Assembly (NCBI RefSeq): GCF_914271485.1
Contig: NZ_CAJZAG010000002.1
Location: 702,346 to 766,345 of the forward strand
Length of the DNA stretch: 64,000 bases
Source of the DNA: Cupriavidus pampae
GTDB lineage: Bacteria > Pseudomonadota > Gammaproteobacteria > Burkholderiales > Burkholderiaceae
Direction: 5' to 3'
Shown: positions 50,189 to 58,794 of the stretch, piece after piece
How positions within the stretch are numbered: the first letter of the stretch is position 1
Layout: every line of letters starts with the position of its first letter
Made by a program: the position numbers and the translations under genes
Notes under the pieces: generated by a model
Databases searched by the model: none
Seen by the model: the letters and a program-made list of their open reading frames with translations, nothing else
What the model was told of the DNA's origin: nothing

Positions 50189-51157
50189 ATGACCGACATT
50201 ACCCTGCCCACCTACGCCGACGTCGAAGCCGCTGCCAAACGGCTCGAAGGCCACGCGCACAAGACCCCCGTCATGACGTCGCGCACGGTCAACGACCTGC
50301 TCGGCGCCGAAGTGTTCTTCAAGTGCGAGAACCTGCAGCGCATGGGCGCGTTCAAGTTCCGTGGCGGCTTCAATGCGCTGTCGAAATTCACGCCGGAACA
50401 ACGCCGCGGTGGCGTGGTGGCGTTCTCCTCGGGCAACCATGCGCAGGCCATCGCGCTGTCGGCGCGCCTGCTCGGCATGCCGGCGACGATCATCATGCCG
50501 CACGACGCGCCCGCCGCGAAGGTGGCGGCCACCAAGGGGTATGGCGGCAATGTGGTGGTGTACGACCGCTACAAGGAAGACCGCGAGGCCATCGGCCGCA
50601 AGCTCGCCGAAGAGCATGGCATGACGCTGATCCCGCCGTACGATCACCCGGACGTGCTGACGGGCCAGGGCACCGCCGCCAAGGAATTGTTTGAAGAAGT
50701 GGGCACGCTGGACGCGATTTTCACGCCGCTCGGCGGCGGCGGCCTGCTGTCGGGCACGGCGCTGACCGCGCGCGCGCTTGCGCCGCAATGCAAGATCTAC
50801 GGCGTGGAACCGGAAGCGGGCAATGACGGCCAGCGCTCGTTCCGCAGCGGCGAGATCGTGGACATCCCGACACCCAAGACCATCGCGGACGGCGCGCAGA
50901 CCCAGCACCTCGGCAACTATACGTTCGGAATCATTCGCCGCGACGTCACCGACATCCTCACCGCCTCGGACGCACAACTGATCGATTCGATGCGCCTGTT
51001 CGCCGCGCGCATGAAGATCCTGGTCGAGCCGACGGGCGCACTGGGCCTGGCCGGCGCGCTCACGATCAAACCCGAACTGCAGGGCAAGCGCATCGGCATC
51101 GTGATCAGCGGCGGCAACGTCGATCTGGAACGCTTCTGCCAGTTGCTATCGAACTGA
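50189..51157 (+). CDS. threonine/threo-3-hydroxyaspartate dehydratase (PLP)
   Basis: A 322-residue fold-type II PLP enzyme. PLP-lysine segment GAFKFRGGFNAL (Lys near 60), phosphate-binding and substrate loops SSGNHAQAIALSA and GGGGLLSGTALTAR, and the C-terminal ISGGNVDLERF. There is no regulatory ACT domain, which with the length of about 320 matches the catabolic/hydroxyaspartate ammonia-lyase group rather than biosynthetic IlvA. It would form an imine or keto acid plus ammonia. It is the last gene of the DauR-like/OCD/dehydratase operon. Confidence 0.88.
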   Translation: MTDITLPTYADVEAAAKRLEGHAHKTPVMTSRTVNDLLGAEVFFKCENLQRMGAFKFRGGFNALSKFTPEQRRGGVVAFSSGNHAQAIALSARLLGMPATIIMPHDAPAAKVAATKGYGGNVVVYDRYKEDREAIGRKLAEEHGMTLIPPYDHPDVLTGQGTAAKELFEEVGTLDAIFTPLGGGGLLSGTALTARALAPQCKIYGVEPEAGNDGQRSFRSGEIVDIPTPKTIADGAQTQHLGNYTFGIIRRDVTDILTASDAQLIDSMRLFAARMKILVEPTGALGLAGALTIKPELQGKRIGIVISGGNVDLERFCQLLSN

Positions 51158-51178
51158 GCTCGACAGCGCGGGCCGGAC

Positions 51179-52606
51179 TCAGATTTCCCCGGCCTGCTTG
51201 ACCTCCTCGCGCGTGCCTCGGGCCACCTCGGGTGGGAGCTGCAGGAAGATCCACGCCGATGCGGCGGTAATCACGCCGAGGCACAGGAAGGTGGTGTGGA
51301 ATGCGGGCAGCACGGCCATGCCGGAATGGCGGCCGATGCCCTGCTGGAACGTCGACAGCAGCGCGCCCGCGGACGTCACCGCCAGGCTCATCGACAGCAT
51401 CTGCACCATCGACAGCATGCTGTTGCCGCTGCTGGCGGTATTGCCACCGAGGTCCTTGAGCGTGACGGTATTCATCGCCGTGAACTGGATCGAGTTGACC
51501 GCACCGAAAATCGCCAGCTGGATAATGGTCAGCGCGAGCGGCCGACCGGGCGCGATTAGCGCGAACGAGGCGATCACGATGCCGACCAGCACCGTGTTGG
51601 TCGTCAGCACCACGCGATATCCGTACTTCTCGATCAACATGGTGGCCAGCCGCTTGGCCGCCATGCCCGCCGCGGTGACCGGCAGCATCATCAGGCCGGC
51701 CTTGATCGGCGAAAAGCCGAGGCTCACCTGCAGCGTCAGCGGAATCAGGAACGGCATCGCGCCATTGCCGATGCGCGCAAACAGGTTACCGAGCAGCCCG
51801 ACGCTGAACGCGTGGATGCGGAACAGCCGCAGCGGAAACAGCGGTTGCTTGCGCCGTCGCGCATGCAGGACATAGACCGTCAGCGCGCCGAGGCTGGCGA
51901 TCAGCAGCATCAGCACCACGGCCGGTTGAAAGCCGAGTTCGGCGAGCCCGTCCAGCGCGAACGATAGCGTCACCATCGCGGTGGCCAGCAGGAAGTAGCC
52001 ACCCAGATCGAACGGGCCGATACCCGGCAGCCGGGCGTTGGGCATGTAGCGCACCGTGGCGAGGGCACCGATCACCCCCACCGGCACATTGATCAGGAAG
52101 ATCCAGTGCCAGGAAAATGTCTGCGTGAGCCACCCACCCAGCGTCGGCCCAATCAGCGGACCGATCATGCCGGGAATCGCCACAAAGCTCAGCGCCTGCA
52201 GATATTGGTCGCGCGGAAACGTGCGCAGCACCGATAGCCGCCCCACCGGCAGCAGCATGGCCCCGCCCACCCCCTGCACCACGCGCGCGATCACCAGCAC
52301 GGTGAGCGATTGCGCCCATGCGCACAGCAGGGAGCCGAGCACGAACAGAGCAATCGCTATCTGAAAGATCGTACGCGTGCCGAACCGGTCGGCCAGCCAG
52401 CCCGACGCGGGGATGATCACGGCCATCGTCAGCGAGTACGCGATGATCACCGACTGCATGCTCAGCGGACTCTCGCCAAGACTGGCGGCCATCGCCGGCA
52501 ACGCGGTGTTGACGATCGTCGAGTCGAGCGTCTGCATGAAGAAGCCGACCGCGACGACCCACAACATGATGCGCAGGTTGCGGTCGTCGGGCAAAGACGT
52601 GGGCAT
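51179..52606 (-). CDS. DHA2-family MFS multidrug exporter (HsrA/MdtD-like)
   Basis: A 475-residue protein with 14 predicted helices. DHA2 motifs are clear: FFMQTLDSTIVNTALPAMAASL in helix 1, SGWLADRFGTRTIF in the helix 2-3 loop, RVVQGVGGAMLLPVGR in helix 4, and GPTLGGWLTQTFSWHWIFLINVPVG in helix 5. The opening resembles E. coli HsrA/MdtD. Convergent with the dehydratase gene (21-base gap). Monocistronic as far as can be seen. Substrate unknown. Confidence 0.9.
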   Translation of the reverse strand: MPTSLPDDRNLRIMLWVVAVGFFMQTLDSTIVNTALPAMAASLGESPLSMQSVIIAYSLTMAVIIPASGWLADRFGTRTIFQIAIALFVLGSLLCAWAQSLTVLVIARVVQGVGGAMLLPVGRLSVLRTFPRDQYLQALSFVAIPGMIGPLIGPTLGGWLTQTFSWHWIFLINVPVGVIGALATVRYMPNARLPGIGPFDLGGYFLLATAMVTLSFALDGLAELGFQPAVVLMLLIASLGALTVYVLHARRRKQPLFPLRLFRIHAFSVGLLGNLFARIGNGAMPFLIPLTLQVSLGFSPIKAGLMMLPVTAAGMAAKRLATMLIEKYGYRVVLTTNTVLVGIVIASFALIAPGRPLALTIIQLAIFGAVNSIQFTAMNTVTLKDLGGNTASSGNSMLSMVQMLSMSLAVTSAGALLSTFQQGIGRHSGMAVLPAFHTTFLCLGVITAASAWIFLQLPPEVARGTREEVKQAGEI

Positions 52607-52698
52607 GCGAGAGCTCCGGCGGCCAAATGCAGAACCTTATGCCCGACAACCCCTGCTGGCAAGTCGGCCGGTCGCCGACAGGGGCTTTCGGTGACCGC

Positions 52699-53682
52699 TC
52701 AGGCCACCAGCTTTTGCTCCGCTATGGCTTGCACGTCCACCCGGCGTGGGAGGATGCCCCAGCCCGACGCAGCATCCGACACCTTTTGCAGCGTCGCCAC
52801 GTCCTCGTCGGTGAAGCGGCGGATATTGACGAACGAACGGTTCGTGATGATGCGGGCGGCCTCCGGCTGTACCTTCGTGAGTTCGGCATACAGCCGCGTG
52901 TAGGCATCGGGGTTGGCCCGTGCCCAGGTCCCCGCGCGTTGCAGCGCGGCGAGGTACCCGGCCAGCGCGGCCCGCTTACCCGGATCGGTCAGCGATGGCT
53001 GCGGCGCGGTGACGAAGAACAGCCCGCTGTTGATCCGCGAGCCGTCGCGCAGGACACGCGCGCCGCGCTGCTGCGCCACGCCGAAATACGGGTCGAATGT
53101 CCCCCACACCTCGATCTGGCGCGACGCGAACGCGGCGGCGGCGTCGGTCGGCAACACGAAGCGCACCGTCACATCGGTCGGCTTGAGCCCGACCTCGGCC
53201 AGCGCGCCGTACAGCTGATACTGCGCCACACTGCCGCGCGCCGACGAGATGATCACGGTCTGACCCTTGAGGTCTGCCACCGAACGCAGCTTCGAATCCT
53301 CGTGCACGAGCAACCCCAGAGACGACGGTTGGCCACCCAGCGTGGTGACGATGCGGAAGTTCGGATCGCCGATCGACGCGGCCAGGATCGGCAAGTCGCC
53401 GCCCCACGCCACATCGACCGCGTTCGCGTGCTGCGCCTCGAACAGCGGCGCGGCGCCCTGGAAGCTGGCCCAGCGGTACTTGAAGCCGACGTCCTTGAGC
53501 ACGCCCGAGGCTTCGACGAGGCCCCGCAGCAAACCGGCCTGATCGCCGAGGACCAGTGTCACATCGGCGGCCTGCGCGGTGGAGGCGAGCCCCAGGCCCG
53601 CCGTGGCGACGGCGGCGGCGCCGGCCAGGGCGGGCGCGGAGAACAGGAAATTTCGTCTGGAAAGCGATATGTCACGACGCAT
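52699..53682 (-). CDS. SsuA/TauA-like ABC substrate-binding protein, Tat-exported, orphan
   Basis: 327 residues. A twin-arginine signal (SRRNFLFSAPALAGAAAV, cleavage near AQA-ADV) precedes a periplasmic-binding type II fold of the nitrate/sulfonate/taurine group (VDVAWGGDLPILAASIGDPNFRIV and LKGQTVIISSARGSVAQYQLY). These bind sulfonates or similar anions. No permease or ATPase gene adjoins it; the next gene upstream is an enolase-superfamily enzyme 156 bases away. It may serve a transporter elsewhere. Confidence 0.88.
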   Translation of the reverse strand: MRRDISLSRRNFLFSAPALAGAAAVATAGLGLASTAQAADVTLVLGDQAGLLRGLVEASGVLKDVGFKYRWASFQGAAPLFEAQHANAVDVAWGGDLPILAASIGDPNFRIVTTLGGQPSSLGLLVHEDSKLRSVADLKGQTVIISSARGSVAQYQLYGALAEVGLKPTDVTVRFVLPTDAAAAFASRQIEVWGTFDPYFGVAQQRGARVLRDGSRINSGLFFVTAPQPSLTDPGKRAALAGYLAALQRAGTWARANPDAYTRLYAELTKVQPEAARIITNRSFVNIRRFTDEDVATLQKVSDAASGWGILPRRVDVQAIAEQKLVA

Positions 53683-53838
53683 GATGCGACCTCTTCGAAT
53701 GGTTGGAATGCGGGGGCATTAGGGGAAAAAGCAAAACAAAGACGAGGTAATGCGCCCCCCGCCGGCTGGAACGCCATCCGTCGAGGTCGAAATCGTCAAG
53801 GGTGACCGGCCAGACCGGTCGCGTTCGGAGTCCGCGTT

Positions 53839-54936
53839 CTAATTCACGCGGTATTTGTCGACGATCGCCAGATCGGGATCGAGCCCGAGTCCGGGACCCA
53901 TCGGCACGCGGATGAAGCCATCCACCGGATCGGCGCGATGGCCGTACAGGTCTTCCTCGAAATCGCAATAGAGCCGCTCGACCACCGGCTTCGACTGGGT
54001 CGACGCATTGAGGTGAAACGTCGCCACCTGACCCGGCCCGAACAACGCGCAGTGCGGCACGAAGTCGACGCCGGTCGCCTCGCACAACGCGCGGATGCGC
54101 AGCAGTTCGGTCACGCCACCGGTCTTGGCCACGTCGGGCTGGGCGATATCGATTGCGCCCTTCGAGATCATCGCGGCGATATCGAACAGGCTGCCCTGAT
54201 TCTCGCCAGCGGCGATCGGGAACGGTCCGGCCGCCCTCGCCTGCGCCAGCCCGTCGTAATTCTCGGGCGGCCACACCGGTTCTTCGAGCCACATCAGATC
54301 GATGTCCGCCAGTGCGCGCGCGTTGCGGATGGTCTCCGACACCGACCACGGACAGTTGGTATCGAGCATGAAGCGCGCGCGGCCCTCGCCGAGACGCACG
54401 GCAAAGCGGATCAGGTCCAGATCCACCTCGTGCAGCTTGATATAGCGGTAGCCGCGCGCGATCGACTGCTCGATCGCATCGCCAAGGTTTTTCTCGTCGG
54501 CATAGCGCAGCAGGCTCGCGTAGACCGGCAGCTGATCGGCAAACGCGCCGCCGATCAGGTCCACCAGCGGCCGGCCGGTCGATTTGCCGAGGATGTCCCA
54601 CAGCGCGATATCCACCGCCGAGATCCCGTTCATGACCCCGCTCACGCGGCCGAAGTTGTGCAGGTTGAACTCGAGGTCGTGCTTGATGCGCGCGATCGCC
54701 GTGGCATCGCGGCCCACGATCAGCGGCAGGATCTTCGTGCGGATGGTCTCGGCCAGCGCGCGGTCCTTGTTGCGCGAGAACGCCTCGCCCCAGCCCACGA
54801 TGCCGGTATCGGTCTCGATGCGGACCAGCAGCGTATCGAAACAGTTCTCGGCCTTGTCGCCCCAGCTCCACGGCGGAATACCGATGGGCTGGAACGGGAT
54901 CGAGACAAGGATGGCTTCGGCCCTGGCAATTTTCAT
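53839..54936 (-). CDS. enolase-superfamily enzyme (mandelate racemase/muconate lactonizing type)
   Basis: 365 residues with the N-terminal capping domain (VGWGEAFSRNKDRALAETIRTKILPLIVGRD) and the C-terminal barrel. Metal ligands are likely in FMLDTNCPW (Asp), WLEEPVWPP (Glu) and AAGENQG (Glu). Catalytic candidates are YIKLHEVD (Lys plus His/Glu) and VPHCALFGPG (His). It abstracts the proton alpha to a carboxylate, acting as an acid-sugar dehydratase, racemase or cycloisomerase; specificity cannot be read. Overlaps the GntR gene upstream by four bases. Confidence 0.9.
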   Translation of the reverse strand: MKIARAEAILVSIPFQPIGIPPWSWGDKAENCFDTLLVRIETDTGIVGWGEAFSRNKDRALAETIRTKILPLIVGRDATAIARIKHDLEFNLHNFGRVSGVMNGISAVDIALWDILGKSTGRPLVDLIGGAFADQLPVYASLLRYADEKNLGDAIEQSIARGYRYIKLHEVDLDLIRFAVRLGEGRARFMLDTNCPWSVSETIRNARALADIDLMWLEEPVWPPENYDGLAQARAAGPFPIAAGENQGSLFDIAAMISKGAIDIAQPDVAKTGGVTELLRIRALCEATGVDFVPHCALFGPGQVATFHLNASTQSKPVVERLYCDFEEDLYGHRADPVDGFIRVPMGPGLGLDPDLAIVDKYRVN

Positions 54937-55616
54937 GATGTCGGAACTTGAGAGGAGTTGAGGACGGCGGCGATCATCGCGCCCGCCTGCCGGCTGTGCT
55001 CGCGCGCGGCCGCCTCGGCGCCCGCCGCGTCGCCGGCCAGGATCGCGTCCTTCATCGCGTCGTGATCTTGGACGATGTCGCGGAAGCGGCCGCGAATCCG
55101 GTTCGCGGTGGCCACGTAGATCTTGATGTGCTGCTGCACCTGCAGGTACTGGTCGGCCAGCCGCGGGTTGCCCGACTCGACGATCAGCCGCGTATGGAAC
55201 GCATGATCGGCATCGCTCATCGCCCGCATGTCATGCCGTCCCGCCGCGGCCTGCATGGCCGCATAGTCCTGCGCGATGCGTGCCAGGCTGGCCGGTTGCG
55301 CGCCGCGCGCGACCTGTGCCGCGGCCACTCCCTCCAGCGCGCCCCGCAATACATACAGGTTCAGCGCGTCCTCGGCCGTCGGCGTGAAAATCCGCCAGCC
55401 TTTGTACTGCTGCTGCGATACCAGCCCTTCCAGCTCGAGCAGCTTGAGCGCGGTCCGTGCCGTGCTGCGCGAGATGCCGAGCGATTGGCCTAGTTCGGTC
55501 TCGTTGACCAGTGCGCCCGGACCCAGGGCGCCCTCGATGATGGCCCGGCGGATCGCCGCGGCGCCCTGGGTATCGAGGGCAATCCGGCTGGCGAGCGGTG
55601 CGATGGAAGCGGTCAT
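54933..55616 (-). CDS. GntR-family regulator with FCD domain
   Basis: 227 residues: an N-terminal winged helix (GALVNETELGQSLGISRSTARTALKLLELEGLVSQQQYKGWRIF) and C-terminal FCD domain (DADHAFHTRLIVESGNPRLADQY, metal/ligand site DHDAMKDAILAGD). First gene of the operon with the enolase-superfamily enzyme (ATGA overlap). It probably responds to that enzyme's substrate. Start ATG 55616; upstream frame is not supported. Confidence 0.9.
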   Translation of the reverse strand: MTASIAPLASRIALDTQGAAAIRRAIIEGALGPGALVNETELGQSLGISRSTARTALKLLELEGLVSQQQYKGWRIFTPTAEDALNLYVLRGALEGVAAAQVARGAQPASLARIAQDYAAMQAAAGRHDMRAMSDADHAFHTRLIVESGNPRLADQYLQVQQHIKIYVATANRIRGRFRDIVQDHDAMKDAILAGDAAGAEAAAREHSRQAGAMIAAVLNSSQVPTS

Positions 55617-55667
55617 AGGCGGTCCAGAAAGGGCTGGAGGGGTCTGGAGGGTCGGGAATGTCCTAAG

Positions 55668-55682
55668 TGTTAACAAATAACA
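55668..55682. promoter_or_regulatory. inverted repeat upstream of the GntR/enolase operon
   Basis: TGTTA-N5-TAACA, a perfect 5+5 inverted repeat 52 bases upstream of the GntR start. It lies in a short AT-rich stretch of an otherwise GC-rich intergenic region. Size fits GntR half-sites; binding is inferred. Confidence 0.4.
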
Positions 55683-55880
55683 ACGTGACGTCAAACAATC
55701 ATTCCGCGCTTCGATAGACGCCCCTCGCATATATGGGCGGTACCTGTAATACCTTGGTTTGGGGGTGTCTGGAACTTTTTCGCGCACAGGCGTACGCTGA
55801 CGGTCAGCCCTGCTGACGGGCCCCGTGCGCGCGCAACGGTGCGGGATGTTCATTCCCACTCATAAAAGACAGGAGTCACC

Positions 55881-56246
55881 ATGAAGACCATCGTCGCCCT
55901 GGCCGCTATCGCCGCCACGGCCATGTTGTCGGCCGGTATCGCGCATGCGGCGGGCCCGGCCAACCCGGCCGACCGCTATGACTACAACATGCGGACGACC
56001 AACAAGGACGGCTACGTCGCCGACCCCAACCGCATTAGCAACAAGGACGGCTATCAGCCGGACGCCAATCGCGTGACCAACAAGGACGGGTATATCCCCG
56101 ATACGGCGAAGAACGACAAGTTCGACCCGTACACGCAGGGCGCGCGCCAGAACACGGCCAGCGCGCTGGTCGACGACAAGGCCGCCAAGCCGGCCAAGAA
56201 AAAGTCGACGACGCACAAGAAGTCGCCGACCGCCGCCACCAAGTAA
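55881..56246 (+). CDS. small secreted protein with three NKDGY repeats
   Basis: 121 residues. A signal peptide (MKTIVALAAIAATAMLSAGIA, cleavage near AHA-AGP) is followed by three tandem copies of a roughly 16-residue unit: TNKDGYVADPNRI, SNKDGYQPDANRV and TNKDGYIPDTAKN. The tail is Lys/Thr/Ser-rich (KPAKKKSTTHKKSPT). The repeats are rich in Asn/Asp/Gly/Tyr, suggesting a metal- or surface-binding role, but I know no characterised member. AGGAG precedes the ATG. A hairpin element follows. Confidence 0.75.
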   Translation: MKTIVALAAIAATAMLSAGIAHAAGPANPADRYDYNMRTTNKDGYVADPNRISNKDGYQPDANRVTNKDGYIPDTAKNDKFDPYTQGARQNTASALVDDKAAKPAKKKSTTHKKSPTAATK

Positions 56247-56265
56247 ACAGGTAGCGCAGGCAAAA

Positions 56266-56288
56266 CCCCTCTCCCCACGGGAGAGGGG
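56266..56288 (+). terminator. GC hairpin repeat after the NKDGY protein gene
   Basis: CCCCTCTCCC-CAC-GGGAGAGGGG is a perfect 10-bp stem with a 3-base loop, 19 bases past the stop. A competing GGGGGG-TACT-CCCCCC stem (56285-56300) overlaps it. There is no strong T-run, so it is either an imperfect terminator or an interspersed hairpin repeat; a degenerate relative lies inside the MFS gene at 20977. Confidence 0.6.
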
Positions 56289-56414
56289 GGTACTCCCCCC
56301 TTCAGTCGTCCTTCCAATATCCCGCGCAAGGCCTTCAGTATCTTTTGACGTTGCCGTTAACGATCGATGCAGGGAGGTTTCTCCCGTGCTCCCCTCAACG
56401 ATCGGACGATATTC

Positions 56415-56597
56415 ATGGATACATCCGTTGTCAGCGCAGCCAGTAATTCGGGCGCCAATCCCGTGCCGCTGGTAATGCTGCGCAAATCGCTGGATATGCA
56501 GGCCGCCAGCGTGGCCACCCTGTTGCAAGGCCTGCCACAGGTGACCCCCGCCAGCAATCCCCCGCATCTGGGGCAAAACATCGATATCAAGGTTTGA
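56415..56597 (+). CDS. YjfB-family putative motility protein
   Basis: 60 residues, no signal peptide. The pattern VVSAASNSGANPVPLVMLRKSLDMQAASVATLLQGLPQV matches the small YjfB family (putative motility proteins found beside chemotaxis or flagellar genes in Firmicutes and Proteobacteria), especially the LKKALDxQxxxxxxLLQ helix. Function unproven in the family. It precedes a GGDEF-EAL gene, which fits a motility/c-di-GMP neighbourhood. Confidence 0.7.
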   Translation: MDTSVVSAASNSGANPVPLVMLRKSLDMQAASVATLLQGLPQVTPASNPPHLGQNIDIKV

Positions 56598-56961
56598 CCA
56601 AGGTTTGACCGTATCGGCCGAAGCTTGACGTGCCGGCGCGCGCGGAAGCGTCGTCGCGCCGGATACCACCACCCGCGGACGAAGGGGGGCGAGAATATAA
56701 ACCGAAGTGCGAAGGCCATCCTGTAAAAACACCGCGTTGTGCGAAAACGCCAACTGCCTTGCATCCGGCAGCCACACGGACATCGCCAAGCGTAAGCCGT
56801 CGTATTAGAATCGGTCGCTCATTCGTCATTCGTTGCCGCCAGCCTGGTGGATTTCTGGAGATTGCGTTGTTGCACGCTGGCACTTGTCCGGTGTTTTTAC
56901 TCGGGTCCCGACTCCTGTCGTCCAAACACGCGAACCAGAGAAACCCACGCTGAGGAACTTA
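56598..56961. other. 364-base gene-free interval before the GGDEF-EAL gene
   Basis: No convincing coding frame on either strand. It begins with a tandem duplication of AAGGTTTGACC (56588-56609, overlapping the end of the YjfB-like gene). It also contains a GC-rich imperfect hairpin (GGCGCG with CGCGCC, around 56635-56664). The promoter of the c-di-GMP gene should be here but could not be identified with confidence. Confidence 0.5.
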
Positions 56962-58794
56962 ATGACCTCGATTACGTTTGATGTGGCTCTGGCTCACGAC
57001 CCGGTCGATCGGGATTTCGTGGCGCTCGACGCCCTCTCCTCCGCGTCCGGCCAGAGCGCGGATGAACGCGCAGCCGAACGCGAAGGCTGGGCATTGCTGG
57101 AAGCCACGGGCGACCTGGCGCTCCAGACCGAGGCCGCCGGCCGCATCCGCCGCGCCACCGAGTCTTCGGCGCATCTGCTCGACTATCCCCGCGAATACCT
57201 GCTGCGCGTCTCCGTGCTCGACATCGTCGCGGCCGAGGAACGCCAGCGGCTGGCCTGGCTGCTGCAGCGCTGCGCGCAGGACGGCACCGTGCGCCGCGAC
57301 CGCTTCCGCTTCGTCTGTGGCATTCGCAGCAGCCGCTGGATCGATCTGCGCATCACGCGGCGGGTCAACGACGACCGCGCCGACGAGCACGCGGAACTGC
57401 TACTGACCGGGCACGACGTGACCGACTGGGTCGAGAACGAGCGCCAACTGGTCGAACTGTCCTATCAGGACCCGCTCACGGGCGCGGGCAATCGCGCCTA
57501 TATGCGCAAGCGCATCGCCGAGTTTTCGGCGCGCGGCACACCCGGCCAGCTGTTCGCGCTGGCGCTGATGGACCTCGACGGCTTCAAGAAGGTCAACGAC
57601 TCGCTCGGCCACGAATTTGGCGACGCGCTGCTCAAGGAGATCGGCAAGCGCCTGCAGGACGCGCTGCGCTCGCGCAATATGGTCGCGCGGCTCGGCGGCG
57701 ACGAATTCGTGCTGATGCTCGAAGGGCTCGACAGCGAATCGGAAGCCATCCGCATTCTCGAGCGCGTGATCCACGTGTGCCGCCAGCCGTTCCATCTGGG
57801 CGGCTGCCAGGTGCGCATCACCACCAGTATCGGCCTCGCCTTCGCGGGCACCACGCCGCTCACCGAAACGCCGCTGACGGAATCGCAGTGGCTGCGCCGC
57901 GCCGACCTCGCGATGTACGAGGCCAAGGCGCTCGGCAAGAATCGCTACTGCCTGTATTCGCCCGAGTACGAGCACCGGCTCGACGAGCAGTTCCGCATCG
58001 AGCAGAGCATGTTCGAAGCGGTACAGAACGGCGAGTTCCTGCTGCACTATCAACCGATCGTCTGGCCCGAAACGGGCGAGGTCTGCGCGACCGAGGCGCT
58101 TATGCGCTGGGAACATCCGCAGGGGGCGATCGCCCCGGACGTGTTCATTCCGATGGCCGAGAACAACGGCCTGATCAAGCATCTTGGCGCCTGGGCCCTG
58201 CGTTGCGCGTGCGCGCAGCTGGCCAGCTGGGATGCACAGGGCATTCACGTGCAGCACATGTCCGTCAACGTTTCGCCGGTGCAATTCCGCCATCCGGGCT
58301 TTCTCGACAGCGTGCGCAACGCGATCCACGATGCCGGCATCGTGCCGGACCGCGTGGTGCTCGAGATCACCGAAAGCGCGCTGATGACCGATCCGGCGGC
58401 AACCGAATCGCTGCTCACGGAGCTGCGCGCGCTCGGCATCCGTTTCGCGGTGGACGACTTCGGCACCGGCTATTCCAGCCTGTCCTATCTACGCCGTTTT
58501 CCGCTGTCGGCGCTCAAGATCGACCGCAGCTTCGTCAGCGACATGATGGACTCCCCGCATGCGCGCACGATCGTGTCGGCGGTGATGTCGCTCTCGCGCG
58601 AGCTCGGCCTGGTGGCAATCGCCGAAGGCGTCGAGTCCGACGCGCAGGCGCATCTGCTGTCGGCACAAGGCTGCACGCTGGTGCAGGGCTGGCGGTATGC
58701 GCATGCGCTGCCACCGGGCGAGTTCGAGCGCGCGCTGCGCGCCGGCACACTGCGGCTCGGCCATACCGACGTGTTCTCGCAGGGGCAGGCATGA
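56962..58794 (+). CDS. PAS-GGDEF-EAL cyclic-di-GMP protein
   Basis: 610 residues. An N-terminal PAS-like sensor (about 50-165, ESSAHLLDYPREYLLRVSVLDIV) is followed by a GGDEF domain (about 170-340) with intact GGDEF in VARLGGDEFVLML, and an EAL domain (about 350-600) with intact TEALMRWEHP, ITESALM and DDFGTGYSSLSYL. Both catalytic domains look active. No membrane segment, so cytoplasmic. Start ATG 56962 has GAGG; the longer upstream frame is unsupported. Coupled by ATGA overlap to the HDOD-GAF gene. Confidence 0.94.
   Translation: MTSITFDVALAHDPVDRDFVALDALSSASGQSADERAAEREGWALLEATGDLALQTEAAGRIRRATESSAHLLDYPREYLLRVSVLDIVAAEERQRLAWLLQRCAQDGTVRRDRFRFVCGIRSSRWIDLRITRRVNDDRADEHAELLLTGHDVTDWVENERQLVELSYQDPLTGAGNRAYMRKRIAEFSARGTPGQLFALALMDLDGFKKVNDSLGHEFGDALLKEIGKRLQDALRSRNMVARLGGDEFVLMLEGLDSESEAIRILERVIHVCRQPFHLGGCQVRITTSIGLAFAGTTPLTETPLTESQWLRRADLAMYEAKALGKNRYCLYSPEYEHRLDEQFRIEQSMFEAVQNGEFLLHYQPIVWPETGEVCATEALMRWEHPQGAIAPDVFIPMAENNGLIKHLGAWALRCACAQLASWDAQGIHVQHMSVNVSPVQFRHPGFLDSVRNAIHDAGIVPDRVVLEITESALMTDPAATESLLTELRALGIRFAVDDFGTGYSSLSYLRRFPLSALKIDRSFVSDMMDSPHARTIVSAVMSLSRELGLVAIAEGVESDAQAHLLSAQGCTLVQGWRYAHALPPGEFERALRAGTLRLGHTDVFSQGQA

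Noticed and set aside
52640..52690. CCCCTG...CAGGGG inverted repeat between the HsrA-like and SsuA-like genes
   Set aside because: Arms are short and interrupted and no T-run follows on either strand; possible terminator but not supportable by eye.
56587..56925. 112-codon minus-strand frame before the GGDEF-EAL gene
   Set aside because: No ribosome-binding site, no domain pattern, and it spans what should be the promoter region; coding evidence is too weak.
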